Part shown: piece after piece, positions 1 to 9,258 of the stretch | Layout of the letters: every line of letters starts with the position of its first letter | Numbering within the stretch: the stretch's first letter is position 1 | Origin: Acinetobacter portensis | GTDB taxonomy: Bacteria; Pseudomonadota; Gammaproteobacteria; Pseudomonadales; Moraxellaceae | NCBI RefSeq assembly: GCF_023158935.1 | Contig: NZ_CP096120.1 | Span: forward strand, 2,418,001 to 2,482,000 | Length of the DNA stretch: 64,000 nt | Direction: 5' to 3' | Notes under the pieces: model-generated | What the model was told of the DNA's origin: nothing | Databases searched by the model: none | The model's input: the letters and a program-made list of their open reading frames with translations, nothing else | Translations under genes and position numbers: made by a program

Positions 1-172
1 GTAGCATATTAATAAAGGAAATAATTCCACTCATTAAGCATGATAGAAAAAACGGGATAACAACAGCTGCCCATTTCACTGAAAGCTTTGGAACATTGCC
101 AAATATCATTGGAAGTTTTCTAGACACTTCAATTCCATTTTTATTTATTAAATTTGGCTTAGAATATGCCAC
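1..172 (-). CDS. Partial small membrane protein, DUF2798-like
   Basis: The reverse strand is open from a GTG at 172 (or an ATG at 109) to the left edge of the window. The translated end has a basic, proline-containing lead followed by a hydrophobic helix around WAAVVIPFFLSCLMSGIIS and a final INML. This pattern (proline in the helix, then LMSxIIS and a leucine-rich end) resembles the first membrane segment of DUF2798 proteins, short two-helix membrane proteins of unknown function. It is divergent from argS. The start codon is uncertain because no good ribosome binding site is visible and an in-frame stop lies shortly upstream of the GTG. The family call is from memory of the pattern and is tentative. 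Confidence 0.4.
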   Translation of the reverse strand, partial: MAYSKPNLINKNGIEVSRKLPMIFGNVPKLSVKWAAVVIPFFLSCLMSGIISFINML

Positions 173-259
173 AAACCAATTACTTATTCTTATTTATTCA
201 CTAAAAATTCATTAAATATTAAAAAAATCATCGAACAATATTCATTCAGTACAATTGCG

Positions 260-290
260 TTTACCTAAAGACCTCGAAATTTGCTATATT
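260..290 (+). promoter_or_regulatory. Candidate argS promoter
   Basis: TTTACC at 260-265 and TATATT at 285-290 could be -35 and -10 boxes, but the 19-base spacing is long. The leader to the argS ATG at 325 is short and has no clear Shine-Dalgarno sequence. Weak call. Confidence 0.22.
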
Positions 291-324
291 TAGCGTTTTT
301 CTGCGACATCTTTTTCGACTGATT

Positions 325-2115
325 ATGAATACGGCAATACAAGCAGCGCTCGATCATGCAGTGCAATCCCTTCAAGCTGAAGGTGTACTCCCATCTGACT
401 GGAACAATACAAGCATTTTGACTCGCACTAAAGACCGAAGTCATGGCGATTTCGCATCTAATATTGCGATGATTGGTTCTAAAGCTGCTGGTATGAAACC
501 ACGTGATTTAGCCGAAAAAATTCTTGCGAATCTTCCTGAAGTTGCAGACATTAGCAAAGCAGAAATTGCAGGTCCTGGTTTTATCAATTTCTTCTTAAAT
601 GCAGACCAGCGCTTTGTTGTTTTAGATCAAATTCAAGCACAAAAAAATCTATTTGGTCGTACTCAAGCAAATGCTGAAAAACGCATTCAAGTTGAATTTG
701 TTTCTGCAAATCCGACATCAAGCCTACACGTAGGTCATGGTCGTGGTGCTGCATACGGTATGACTGTTGCAAACTTGCTTGAAGCCACTGGCGCTAAAGT
801 TGACCGCGAATACTATGTAAATGATGCTGGCCGTCAAATGGACATCCTTGCAACATCTACATACCTTCGTTATTTAGAGCTTACAGGTCAAGAACTTGCA
901 TTCCCTAAAAATGCATACCAAGGCGACTATGTTAAAGAAATCGCACAAAGCATTATTGATAAAGATGGTGATGCACACGTACGCCCTGTTGCAGACGTAT
1001 ATAAAGATGTTCCTGAAGATGTTCAATTTGCTGCTGAGCTAGATGCTGATGGCAACAAAGTTGTACTTTCAGGTGACAAAGAAAAGCACATTGATGGTTT
1101 AATTTTTAACGCTCAAACACTCATTGGTGAAGGCTACCGCGTTTTCCATCAAGCAGCTTTAACTGCCATTTTAGATGACATTAAAGATGACCTTGGTGAA
1201 TTTGGCGTAACATTCAATAACTGGTTCAGTGAAGCAACTTTAACTGAAAAAATTGAAGAAGCACTTCAAACTTTAGACCAACGTGGCTTCTTATACGAAA
1301 AAGATGGCAACATTTGGTTTAAATCGACTGAATTTGGCGATGAAAAAGACCGTGTTGTAAAACGTCGTAATGGTCAAACAACTTACTTCGCATCTGACAT
1401 TGCATATCACTTGAACAAACTTCAACGTGGCTACACAGATATTATTGATATTTGGGGTTCAGATCACCACGGTTATATCGCACGTGTAAAAGCAGCAATT
1501 GATGCTTTAGGTTATGACTCTAAAAAGTTAACTGTTCTTTTAGTTCAGTTCGTAAGCTTGTGGCGTGGCGGTGAGATGGTTCAAATGTCATCTCGTTCTG
1601 GTCAATACGTAACTTTGCGCGACCTTCGTAAAGAAGTGGGTATTGATGCTGCACGTTTCTACTATGTAATGCGTAAGTCTGAACAACACATTGATTTTGA
1701 CTTAGATCTTGCAGTTTCGCAAAGCAAAGATAATGCTGTGTATTACATTCAATATGCACATGCACGTATCTGCCGTATGTTAGAAAAAGCTGCTTCAACA
1801 GGCATTACTTTCTCTACTGAAAATGCGCGTCAATTCGCTGCAAAACTTGAGCTTGATGCAGAAACTGAAGTACTTGCTAAACTTGCTGCATACCCAGAAA
1901 TTTTAACTCGTGCTGCGAACAGCTATGAACCTCATCAAGTTGGTAACTACTTAAAAGAACTTGCTGCATTGTTCCACGGTTGGTACAACGAAAATAAAGT
2001 TTTAGGTGATGATGCTGAACTTACTCAAGCACGTTTATTGTTATCTGCAAACGTTCAACAAGTACTTAAGAATGGTTTAGAACTTCTTGGCGTATCTGCT
2101 CCTGAGAGCATGTAA
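325..2115 (+). CDS. argS: Arginyl-tRNA synthetase
   Basis: This class Ia aminoacyl-tRNA synthetase charges tRNA-Arg with arginine in the cytoplasm. The 596-residue product has the normal length. The N-terminal additive domain of ArgRS (about residues 1-110) is followed by the HIGH-type signature HVGHGRG at about residue 135. The KMSK-type loop is MSSRSGQ at about 421, and the C-terminal helical anticodon-binding domain closes the protein. ArgRS enzymes often lack the canonical second lysine of KMSKS, so the MSSRSG form is not a defect. The ATG at 325 gives the expected N terminus. A hairpin at 2236-2270 separates it from the SPOR-domain gene downstream, a common neighbour in Acinetobacter. 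Confidence 0.97.
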   Translation: MNTAIQAALDHAVQSLQAEGVLPSDWNNTSILTRTKDRSHGDFASNIAMIGSKAAGMKPRDLAEKILANLPEVADISKAEIAGPGFINFFLNADQRFVVLDQIQAQKNLFGRTQANAEKRIQVEFVSANPTSSLHVGHGRGAAYGMTVANLLEATGAKVDREYYVNDAGRQMDILATSTYLRYLELTGQELAFPKNAYQGDYVKEIAQSIIDKDGDAHVRPVADVYKDVPEDVQFAAELDADGNKVVLSGDKEKHIDGLIFNAQTLIGEGYRVFHQAALTAILDDIKDDLGEFGVTFNNWFSEATLTEKIEEALQTLDQRGFLYEKDGNIWFKSTEFGDEKDRVVKRRNGQTTYFASDIAYHLNKLQRGYTDIIDIWGSDHHGYIARVKAAIDALGYDSKKLTVLLVQFVSLWRGGEMVQMSSRSGQYVTLRDLRKEVGIDAARFYYVMRKSEQHIDFDLDLAVSQSKDNAVYYIQYAHARICRMLEKAASTGITFSTENARQFAAKLELDAETEVLAKLAAYPEILTRAANSYEPHQVGNYLKELAALFHGWYNENKVLGDDAELTQARLLLSANVQQVLKNGLELLGVSAPESM

Positions 2116-2235
2116 GCAAAGCATTGCTTTGCATGCTCGCAAGACGAGAGCTTTGCTCGAAGTGAGTAGTAAACATTGCATGTTAGACATTGTTGATATG
2201 CAATGAAGCAAAACCAAAAGCTTTGAAGCAATTCA
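2116..2235. repeat. Intergenic inverted repeats after argS
   Basis: A run of short palindromes follows the argS stop. GCAAAGC at 2116-2122 pairs with GCTTTGC at 2126-2132, and a second CGAG...CTCG hairpin with an AAAGC-type core follows immediately. No open frame is convincing here. It may be a REP-like intergenic repeat or the 3' structure of the argS transcript. Confidence 0.35.
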
Positions 2236-2270
2236 AGAAAGATCATGTTTTTTAGCATGATCTTTCTATT
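2236..2270 (+). terminator. Hairpin terminator after argS
   Basis: A perfect 12-bp stem (AGAAAGATCATG with CATGATCTTTCT) closes an 8-base T-rich loop. The 3' arm is itself T-rich but no long U tract follows, so termination may be partial. Confidence 0.55.
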
Positions 2271-2406
2271 CACAAAAAGGAGATTACAGGAAACACCTTT
2301 TCTTGTAATATCAACAACTAAGTAAGATACTAAAAGCAATAAGTTCTCTGTCTTACTAAGTATCATCTTATGGTCATATCGTAACGAATAATAATGAGGT
2401 TCCCTC

Positions 2407-3003
2407 GTGTTTGGAAAAACTCAACGCGGCGTATCAGAAAGACCGAATAAACCTAAAAAGCCACTTATTCCTGCTTGGCTAGGAACACTTGTGATTATTT
2501 TAATTGTGCTTTCTTTTGCTGTAGCACTTTTATTATGGAAACCTTGGGAGCCTGTTAAACCCAAAGACCAAATCACTTCCCAACAAAATAAAGAAGAAAC
2601 CAACAAAGATTACCGTTTTTACGATTTATTGCCTCAACAACAAGTTACACCTATTCCTGAACAAGCCGTTCCTGAAACCAAAGATAAAAGCCCTGTAGTC
2701 ATTATTGAAGCACCTGCAAATAATCAACCTGCTTCAGAAGCAACAGGATTAAGCGCACAACCAGTTGCGCCAAAAGCAAACTACATATTACAAGTTCGTA
2801 GTTATAGCGACCCTGATGCAGCAGATGCTCGACGCGCTGAAATTATTTTGAATGGCTTATCTGCCGATGTGATGAAAACAACAGAAGGTGGTCAAGTTTG
2901 GTACCGCGTTATTTCAGGTCCTTATGATTCGCAAGAAGCAGCTCTTATTGCTCAGCAAACCTTACAACATAGTGGTATCGACTCAATTGTTGTAAAACGC
3001 TAA
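2407..3003 (+). CDS. SPOR-domain membrane protein (FtsN/DedD-like)
   Basis: This 198-residue protein has a short basic cytoplasmic tail, one transmembrane helix at about residues 20-46, a proline/glutamine-rich periplasmic linker and a C-terminal SPOR domain (about 124-198). SPOR domains bind peptidoglycan stripped of stem peptides at the division septum, so a role in cell division or septal wall remodelling is likely. Translation starts at GTG 2407, with GAGG 7 bases upstream as a plausible ribosome binding site. The overall architecture matches FtsN and DedD. The protein is shorter than Escherichia coli FtsN, so no specific symbol is given. A strong terminator follows at once. Confidence 0.85.
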   Translation: MFGKTQRGVSERPNKPKKPLIPAWLGTLVIILIVLSFAVALLLWKPWEPVKPKDQITSQQNKEETNKDYRFYDLLPQQQVTPIPEQAVPETKDKSPVVIIEAPANNQPASEATGLSAQPVAPKANYILQVRSYSDPDAADARRAEIILNGLSADVMKTTEGGQVWYRVISGPYDSQEAALIAQQTLQHSGIDSIVVKR

Positions 3004-3013
3004 TTAAATTTAT

Positions 3014-3045
3014 AAAAAAAGATGCTTAAAGCATCTTTTTTTATT
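3014..3045 (+). terminator. Rho-independent terminator
   Basis: GATGC-TTAAA-GCATC stem with an A-run before and a T-run after. It can work on both strands and separates the SPOR gene from the converging transferase remnant. Confidence 0.8.
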
Positions 3046-3055
3046 TTCAAAATTC

Positions 3056-3430
3056 TTATGATTTAGATAAATTTTGTTCTCGAATTTTTACCCGATTAAA
3101 TGCAACTCTTTGCTTAACTCGCTCTAAATAAGTAGAAATATTTGGATAATCACCGCCCATTCGGTCTTGTATTGCCATCAATGGAAATGACATTTGAATA
3201 TCAGCAAAAGAAAAATCTCCTGCAAAATAATTATTCTTTGCCAAATAATCTTCCAAAAATAAAATATGCTCTTTCATTCGAGGATGAATAAAACCAGCCT
3301 TAATGCCTCCTGTAATTTTTTTAGCAACAGGCTTAATTAACCAAGGCACATGCTTAGGTACATTTGTAAGTACTAAAGTCATCACTAAATAAGGCATAAG
3401 AGAACCTTCGGCATAATGCATCCAATATTT
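3056..3430 (-). pseudogene. Glutathione S-transferase, C-terminal domain only
   Basis: The frame encodes the all-helical C-terminal domain of a cytosolic glutathione transferase. It opens with KYWMHYAEGSLMP and includes the FADIQMSFPL segment typical of the family. The reading frame is open upstream through 3430 and stops exactly where the MITE at 3431 begins, so the ATG at 3421 is an internal methionine, not a start. The thioredoxin-like N-terminal domain that binds glutathione is absent. It is also not on the far side of the MITE, where only the 3' end of the OsmC-like gene is found. The gene is therefore a non-functional remnant left by insertion plus deletion. Confidence 0.85.
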
Positions 3431-3572
3431 GGTGGTGTTTCAAAAAGTATGCTAGTTAATTCTGTCAATAGAGAAATTGAAAATAAGTAAATTAAATTCA
3501 CTATATTTTTAATGCTTTATGAGATATCAATTGTGGTTAAAATATAATCAGCATACTTTTTGAAACACCACC
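3431..3572. mobile_element. 142-bp MITE with IS1-type ends
   Basis: The element begins GGTGGTGTTTCAAAAAGTAT and ends with the exact reverse complement, giving a perfect 23-bp terminal inverted repeat. The interior is about 96 bp of AT-rich DNA with no open frame. The same terminal sequence, differing at one position in the right end, bounds the IS1-family element at 6537-7324, whose transposase should be able to move it. The flanks (CAATATTT on the left, GAAATATC on the right) do not form a target duplication, so an adjacent deletion probably followed insertion. Confidence 0.88.
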
Positions 3573-3591
3573 GAAATATCTTCTTTTAGTT

Positions 3592-3990
3592 TTATACAAG
3601 TTGCGTATTAATTTTCAAACTGCGTAATAGTGTTTTAGTCACTGGTGTTTTTGAGCAAATATCCAAAACCTTTTTCTGCAATTCTTCACTCAATGAATCT
3701 ACAAAATGTAAACGTCGCTCAATCCACTCTTCACCTTCCTTATTGGCTTTAAAGTCAGCTTCAACAGTGAACTCACCCAACGCTATACCTTTATGTTGAG
3801 CGTACATTCTCAAGGTAATCATTGTGCAAGAAATTAATCCTGCACAAATAAAATCGTAAGGTGCTAAACCTTGATCTTGCCCACCAAAGGATTCAGGCTT
3901 ATCTGTAATAAGTTGATGTTTACCACTATTCACCTGACCCGACCAAGGCTCCTTTAAAGTTAAAACTTTTGCATTTGCAATAACTGCCAT
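3592..3990 (-). CDS. OsmC-family protein
   Basis: This 132-residue OsmC/Ohr-fold protein belongs to a family that reduces organic or fatty-acid hydroperoxides with two redox cysteines. Candidate cysteines are in GLISCTMITLRMYA (about residue 55) and LDICSKTPVTKTL (about residue 115). These match the spacing of the peroxidatic and resolving cysteines. It starts at ATG 3990 after an AAGGAGC-type ribosome binding site and lies 16 bases downstream of the pirin gene in the same direction, so the two are probably co-transcribed. It resembles the YhfA-like branch more than Ohr. The exact substrate is not known. Confidence 0.85.
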   Translation of the reverse strand: MAVIANAKVLTLKEPWSGQVNSGKHQLITDKPESFGGQDQGLAPYDFICAGLISCTMITLRMYAQHKGIALGEFTVEADFKANKEGEEWIERRLHFVDSLSEELQKKVLDICSKTPVTKTLLRSLKINTQLV

Positions 3991-4006
3991 GTTGAAGCTC
4001 CTTCTT

Positions 4007-4954
4007 TTATTTTGATGCTCTCATTTTATCTGGGAATGTAGGTGCTTCTAATCTTGGGCCTTCATAGCTTGGAATTGTACCAAAACGTGCATCGTGATTA
4101 TTCCATTGCTCGAGTGCTTGTTTCAATTCTTCTTGAGTACGCCCAACAAAGTTCCACCACAATAAAATTGGCGATTCAAATGGTTCTCCGCCCAACAATA
4201 AAACACGTGAATCTTCATGAATTTGAACGTCAATTTCTGTAACACCTGGTTCTAAAACTAAAAGGTTGTCATTGTTTAGCTCATGCCCATTAATTGTTGC
4301 CGTGCCTTCCAATGCCATAAATCCATATTCAAATTTAGGATTCAATTTTAAACGTGTTGTTGCAGGCGCTTTTGCAGCTAAATCTACACCTAAAAGTTCT
4401 GTATGCACTTCAACTGGAGACTTTGTATTTAAAAACTCACCAACTAAAATTGTAAATTCCACACCATCTTTTTCTACCACAGGTAGCTCAGGATAATGAT
4501 CAAAACGCGGTGCCATATTTATTTTGTCATCTGGCAATGCAATCCAAAGCTGTGCTGCGTGCATTTTAGTTTCTGTATCTGGTGCAACTTCTGTATGAGA
4601 AATACCGTGACCCGCTGTCATTAAATTTACTTGTTTCGGTTTAATTAATAACTCAGAACCCACGCTATCTTGATGAATCATCGTACCTTCAATCATCCAC
4701 GTAAAAGTCTGCAAACCAATATGCGGATGCGGACCTACATCTAGACCTTCACCTTCTGGAAAAGTTACAGGCCCAGCATGATCTAGAAAACACCATGCAC
4801 CAATCATTCTTTTATGACGGCTAGGTAACGCACGTTTAATAATTGTGCCACGACCAATTTCTGCACTACGTAATGGAATGTCTTGGATAAATTGATTAAT
4901 AAACTTTTCACATTCATCTGACTTTGACAGTTCTGTATAATTTGTATTTGTCAT
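4007..4954 (-). CDS. Pirin family protein
   Basis: The 315-residue bicupin has the pirin signature. GPHPHIGLQTFTWMIEG (about residues 75-92) and the later NLMTAGHGISHTE supply the histidines and glutamate that bind the metal in the N-terminal cupin. A second cupin with a pirin C-terminal domain fills about residues 175-290. Bacterial pirins are non-haem iron proteins. Some have quercetinase activity and others regulate central metabolism, so the role is not settled. It is the first gene of a probable two-gene unit with the OsmC-like gene and is divergent from the diguanylate cyclase gene across a 394-base spacer. Confidence 0.9.
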   Translation of the reverse strand: MTNTNYTELSKSDECEKFINQFIQDIPLRSAEIGRGTIIKRALPSRHKRMIGAWCFLDHAGPVTFPEGEGLDVGPHPHIGLQTFTWMIEGTMIHQDSVGSELLIKPKQVNLMTAGHGISHTEVAPDTETKMHAAQLWIALPDDKINMAPRFDHYPELPVVEKDGVEFTILVGEFLNTKSPVEVHTELLGVDLAAKAPATTRLKLNPKFEYGFMALEGTATINGHELNNDNLLVLEPGVTEIDVQIHEDSRVLLLGGEPFESPILLWWNFVGRTQEELKQALEQWNNHDARFGTIPSYEGPRLEAPTFPDKMRASK

Positions 4955-5348
4955 AAATTTATCCTTAACATGAGTGGCTATCTTTTTAGATAAAATGGCT
5001 ACATAGAATAATGAGATATTAGCCTTTATTTTGATATACGCCCATCCCTATATTGGTATGCAGAATATTACTTATAGGACAATGCTACATTCAACAATGT
5101 GAATATTTAATAAATAGAAAATTCAATTAACTTATAAACTTATATTTAAATAAGTAACTCACTTGAGAACCCTCTACCAGTTAACTTTCTACACATAAAA
5201 CTTACAAAAGCTTACATTTCATTGTTTTGATATCAAATTTACTCATTTCAAAATACGATCATTTGCAAGTAATATACCCGCATATAATGAGTATTTTTTA
5301 ATCGTTTTTTTGCATATTCATGCAGTTTATAATTTTTGGGGTTAATAA
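4955..5348. other. Divergent intergenic spacer
   Basis: AT-rich spacer between pirin (leftward) and the GGDEF gene (rightward). No open frame or clear repeat is seen. TATAAT at 5328-5333 is a possible -10 box for the rightward gene, and GGGG at about 5338 lies 7 bases before its GTG start. A well-spaced -35 box was not found. Confidence 0.4.
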
Positions 5349-6530
5349 GTGATTTATCAAGAATATGAACAAGAGTCTCGCTTATTGGTGCAAAAAGCAT
5401 TAAAAACCATGTTGGCACGCATTCCCAAGCAATATGATGATGAATATTTAGAATACCAAAAAGATTTAAAACTCAAATATTTACTTCAGATCAATTTAAT
5501 TGCTCAAGCTGCGTACGCTTTCTATAGCATTGCAGATTGGTATGTTATAGCTGATGTTGGAATGTTAGCAATCACCACTAAGCTTTTGTATACAGCTATT
5601 ATCTCTGTAATTACACTTTATTTATTTAAATATAATAGAAAAGTTGAACTTTTTGATTTAATTTTACCGTGTTCCATAATTGGTGCATCTGCTCTTTGGT
5701 TTTACTTAGTTAACCTTTCTGCAAGCCCCAATGTAACTATTTATATTTATTCCTCTTTAGTCTTTATCGTATTGGCAAACTTATCTATTCAAGTCCGCTT
5801 TACGCCAGCTCTTATTGTTTCACTTATTATTACAATAGTCGGTTTAATCGGTGTATATCATGCAATTGATGGTGCTATTGAGCAGTTCATTTTATATTTA
5901 TTAAGCTACATGCCAATTTTAGGGTTTAGTTTAGTCATGAGTTGGGGGTCCACTTATAAATCTCGTAGCATTTTTTTGCATCATAAATTAGATAGCTTTA
6001 ACCGCCAAACACTGGAATTTATGGCACATACGGATATGCTCACTGGTATAAATAATCGTAGGTACTTTGAACGCAGAGCAAAAACAACAATTAGTGATCA
6101 TGCAAACAATGACAAACCAATTTCGCTCTTAATGCTAGATATTGACCACTTTAAATCTATTAATGATACCTATGGTCATGATGTTGGCGATGCAGTTTTA
6201 AAAAAAATATCAGATATTTGTAAAACTGTTTTACGCAACAATGACTTATTTGCAAGATACGGTGGTGAGGAATTCATCGCACTATTACCAAATACGCCAC
6301 AAAAAAATGCTCAATTCATTGCAGAGAGATTACGTCAAAAAATTGAACAAGCCTCGGTTATTGTTCAGGGTTATGGTCCTATTTATTTTACAGCATCTAT
6401 TGGCGTGACCTTAATTGATTACGATAATTACACTTTTAATGATGCTATCAAACAAGCTGATACTGCTTTATATGCAGCAAAGTCAGCAGGTCGAAATTTA
6501 GTGAAACAAGCAACTCAATTGCAAAGTTAA
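5349..6530 (+). CDS. Membrane-bound diguanylate cyclase (GGDEF)
   Basis: This 393-residue protein has an N-terminal membrane domain of about six helices (roughly residues 50-205) and a C-terminal GGDEF domain (about 225-390). It makes cyclic di-GMP from two GTP molecules at the inner membrane. The active-site loop is RYGGEEFIAL at about residue 303. An RxxD inhibitory site (RNND) lies five residues before GGEEF, so product inhibition is expected. DxLTGxxNRR is also present at the domain start. Translation begins at GTG 5349 behind GGGG. An IS1-family element begins 6 bases after the stop codon, leaving the coding sequence intact but replacing its native downstream region. Confidence 0.92.
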   Translation: MIYQEYEQESRLLVQKALKTMLARIPKQYDDEYLEYQKDLKLKYLLQINLIAQAAYAFYSIADWYVIADVGMLAITTKLLYTAIISVITLYLFKYNRKVELFDLILPCSIIGASALWFYLVNLSASPNVTIYIYSSLVFIVLANLSIQVRFTPALIVSLIITIVGLIGVYHAIDGAIEQFILYLLSYMPILGFSLVMSWGSTYKSRSIFLHHKLDSFNRQTLEFMAHTDMLTGINNRRYFERRAKTTISDHANNDKPISLLMLDIDHFKSINDTYGHDVGDAVLKKISDICKTVLRNNDLFARYGGEEFIALLPNTPQKNAQFIAERLRQKIEQASVIVQGYGPIYFTASIGVTLIDYDNYTFNDAIKQADTALYAAKSAGRNLVKQATQLQS

Positions 6531-6536
6531 TATTTT

Positions 6537-7324
6537 GGTGGTGTTTCAAAAAGTATGCTGAAAAAAAACAGGTTGGCTTTTGATAAAATAGTGAGATGCA
6601 AATAACACTAGAAATCAAATGTCCAACCTGTCGAAGTGACAGTATAAAGAAAAATGGCTTCAAACTAAATGGTAAGCAAAACTATCAATGTAAAAACTGC
6701 AAGCGTCAGTTTATTGGGGATCATGCTCTTAGTTACCGAGGTTGTCATTCTGGTATAACAAATAAAATACTCCACCTGATGGTTAGAGGGGGTGGTATAA
6801 GAGATATTGCAGAAACTGAGCGTGTCAGCATAGGTAAGGTTTTACGAACATTAAGTAAATCCACTTATAAAATTCGCCCTAAGCAAAATTATTATGAATC
6901 TATTGAGGTTGATGAGTTTTGGACTTTTGTAGGAAATAAAAAGAATAAACAATGGCTTATTTACGCATACCATAGAGAAACAGGTGAAATTGTTGCTTAT
7001 GTTTGGGGTAAACGAGATCTGGCGACAGTCCAACGATTGAAGGCAAAGTTAAAGCAATTAGGTGTTCACTCCACCCGAATTTCAAGTGATCACTGGGATA
7101 GTTTTGTGACTGCCTTTAAAAACTGTAAGCAAAGTATTGGTAAGTTTTTTACTGTAGGTATTGAAGGAAATAATTGTAAAATAAGGCATCGAATTAGACG
7201 TAGTTTTAGGAAAAGTTGTAATTTTTCGAAAAAGCTTGAAAACCATTTTAAAGCCTTCGACTTAACCTTCTTTTATATCAATAATGGCTTCATTTAATTT
7301 CAGCATACTTTTGGAAACACCACC
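6537..7324 (+). mobile_element. IS1-family insertion sequence
   Basis: This is a 788-bp element. The left end GGTGGTGTTTCAAAAAGTAT... and the right end differ at one position over about 24 bp. One transposase gene fills it. Flanks share TATTTT close to both ends (6531-6536 and 7326-7331) but do not give an exact 8-9 bp duplication. Its termini match those of the MITE at 3431-3572. Confidence 0.9.
6596..7297 (+). CDS. IS1-family transposase, single frame
   Basis: This is a 233-residue DDE transposase of the IS1 type. The N terminus has a zinc-finger pattern CPTC...CKNC (about residues 9-34) followed by a helix-turn-helix region. The catalytic part has VDEFWTFVG (first aspartate), SSDHWDSF (second aspartate) and GIEGNN (glutamate), then an arginine-rich HRIRRSFRKS segment typical of InsB. 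In classical IS1 the InsA and InsB parts are joined by a programmed frameshift. Here they are one continuous frame, as in several other IS1-family members. The frame looks intact, so the element may be active. Confidence 0.9.
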   Translation: MQITLEIKCPTCRSDSIKKNGFKLNGKQNYQCKNCKRQFIGDHALSYRGCHSGITNKILHLMVRGGGIRDIAETERVSIGKVLRTLSKSTYKIRPKQNYYESIEVDEFWTFVGNKKNKQWLIYAYHRETGEIVAYVWGKRDLATVQRLKAKLKQLGVHSTRISSDHWDSFVTAFKNCKQSIGKFFTVGIEGNNCKIRHRIRRSFRKSCNFSKKLENHFKAFDLTFFYINNGFI

Positions 7325-7443
7325 CTATTTTTAATAACCAAGTCATATTTAGAAGCCGTTGAGCTAGATAATTTCTTTTCTTCAATAAGCCATTGATAAA
7401 AACCCATATCTAACTCTAACTATCAAATAAATTTAATATACAT

Positions 7444-7471
7444 AAAAAAGGACGCCTAAGCGTCCTTTTTT
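7444..7471 (-). terminator. Bidirectional terminator downstream of guaA
   Basis: AAAAAAGGACGC and GCGTCCTTTTTT form a perfect 12-bp stem around CTAA, with T-runs on both strands. It is about 80 bases past the guaA stop. Confidence 0.8.
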
Positions 7472-7510
7472 AATAATTTTCTTCAGTTGGCGCAGGCATA
7501 GCCTTTGCCG

Positions 7511-7552
7511 TAATTTAGGCAAGAAATGTTGTTTCTTGAAAGCCCTAAATTA
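7511..7552 (-). other. Imperfect hairpin over the guaA stop codon
   Basis: TAATTTAGGC near 7511 pairs with GCCCTAAATTA ending at 7552, and an inner AAGAAA/TTTCTT stem adds to it. The structure includes the guaA stop codon and could stabilise or process the 3' end of the message. Confidence 0.35.
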
Positions 7553-9118
7553 CTCCCATTCAATTGTTGCAGGTGGTTTAGACGATACGTCATAAACAAC
7601 ACGAGAAACTTCAGCAATTTCATTCATAATACGCGTAGAAATCTTATCTACTAAGTCGTATGGAAGATGAGCAAAACGAGCCGTCATGAAGTCAACAGTT
7701 TCAACTGCACGTAATGCAATTACCCATGCATAACGACGACCATCACCTACTACACCAACAGATTTAACGGGTTGGAATACAGCAAATGCTTGAGCAGTTT
7801 TGTCATACCAACCACTAGCACGTAATTCTTGCATGAAAATATCATCTGCTAAACGAAGAATATCAGCATATTCTTTTTTCACTTCACCAAGAATACGAAC
7901 ACCTAAACCCGGACCTGGGAATGGGTGACGATAAAGCATTTCGAATGGTAAGCCTAAAGTTGTACCTAAACGGCGAACTTCATCTTTGAACAAATCACGG
8001 ATTGGCTCAACCAATTCAAACGCTAAATCTTCTGGTAAACCACCCACGTTATGGTGTGATTTAATTACATGCGCTTTACCATTTTTAGTCGCAGCAGATT
8101 CGATTACGTCTGGATAAATCGTACCTTGAGCAAGGAAGTTTACGCCATCAAGCTTACGTGCTTCTTCAGCAAATACTTCAATGAACTCACGACCAATGAT
8201 TTTACGTTTTTTCTCAGGATCAACTTCACCTGCAAGTGCAGATAAGAAACGATCTTCAGCATCGGCACGAATTACACGAATACCCATGTTTTTCGCAAAC
8301 ATATCCATTACTTGCTCACCTTCGTTCAAACGAAGTAAGCCGTTATCTACGAATACGCAAGTCAATTGATCGCCAATTGCACGGTGAAGCAATGCAGCCA
8401 CAACAGATGAATCTACACCACCTGAAAGACCTAATAATACTTTTTGATCACCAATTTGCGCGCGAAGTTGTTCAACACGTAAATCGATAATATTTTCTGA
8501 GTTCCACAAGTTACGGCAACCACAAATACCGTGAACAAAGTTAGAAAGTAATTCAGCACCTTTTGCAGTATGTGTTACTTCTGGATGGAACTGGATACCA
8601 TAAAAACGACGAGCTTCGTCAGATACCATTGCAAATGGGCAGCTTGGCGTACTTGCAGTAACTTGGAATCCTTCTGGAATTGCAGTTACTTTGTCACCGT
8701 GGCTCATCCACACTTTTAATTGATTTGCAGTATCTTCAAGATCGCCAATCAATTTATCACGTACTTGGATGTCGACTTCTGCATAACCAAATTCATGTAC
8801 ATCACCTGGCTCTACTTTACCGCCAAGCTGTTGTGACATGGTTTGTAAACCATAGCAGATACCAAGTACAGGCACGCCTAAGTTGAATACAACTTCAGGG
8901 GCACGTGGACTACCAGCTTCATAAACACTTTCTGGACCACCTGAAAGAATGATCCCGTTTGGGTTAAATGCACGAATGTCTTCTTCAGACATATCATATG
9001 CGTACATTTCTGAATAAACACCAGCTTCACGTACACGACGTGCAATAAGCTGGCTATATTGAGAACCGAAATCCAAGATAAGGATACGATCTTCAGTAAT
9101 TTGGGTATTGGTAGTCAT
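7550..9118 (-). CDS. guaA: GMP synthase (glutamine-hydrolysing)
   Basis: GuaA converts XMP to GMP using ATP and glutamine in purine biosynthesis. The protein has an N-terminal class I glutamine amidotransferase domain with the catalytic cysteine in GICYGLQTM and the histidine/glutamate in QFHPEVTHT. The ATP-pyrophosphatase domain follows with the P-loop [12 protein letters not shown], and a C-terminal dimerisation domain ends in PPATIEWE. I place the start at the ATG at 9118 ([13 protein letters not shown], 522 residues), because the longer frame begins with a TTG three codons upstream. It stands alone, with a terminator downstream. Confidence 0.97.
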   Translation of the reverse strand: MTTNTQITEDRILILDFGSQYSQLIARRVREAGVYSEMYAYDMSEEDIRAFNPNGIILSGGPESVYEAGSPRAPEVVFNLGVPVLGICYGLQTMSQQLGGKVEPGDVHEFGYAEVDIQVRDKLIGDLEDTANQLKVWMSHGDKVTAIPEGFQVTASTPSCPFAMVSDEARRFYGIQFHPEVTHTAKGAELLSNFVHGICGCRNLWNSENIIDLRVEQLRAQIGDQKVLLGLSGGVDSSVVAALLHRAIGDQLTCVFVDNGLLRLNEGEQVMDMFAKNMGIRVIRADAEDRFLSALAGEVDPEKKRKIIGREFIEVFAEEARKLDGVNFLAQGTIYPDVIESAATKNGKAHVIKSHHNVGGLPEDLAFELVEPIRDLFKDEVRRLGTTLGLPFEMLYRHPFPGPGLGVRILGEVKKEYADILRLADDIFMQELRASGWYDKTAQAFAVFQPVKSVGVVGDGRRYAWVIALRAVETVDFMTARFAHLPYDLVDKISTRIMNEIAEVSRVVYDVSSKPPATIEWE

Positions 9119-9258
9119 GGCAAACAACTATGCAGGCAACGAATATAAGCGCGGTATTCTAACATTTTTAAAGCAACTACGCACACTATTCGGACAAGCT
9201 AAATAAAAAGGTATTTTTCAAAACAATCTGCTGAAAAATACCTGCTCAATATGAAAAG

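Noticed and set aside
2055..2366. Reverse-strand frame of 103 codons over the argS 3' end
   Set aside because: Overlaps argS and the terminator hairpin; no protein-like pattern.
6529..7332. Target duplication around the IS1-family element
   Set aside because: Only TATTTT is shared and the position is offset by one base; no exact 8-9 bp repeat.
7511..7552. Riboswitch near guaA
   Set aside because: The structure is at the 3' end, over the stop codon, and does not resemble a purine riboswitch.
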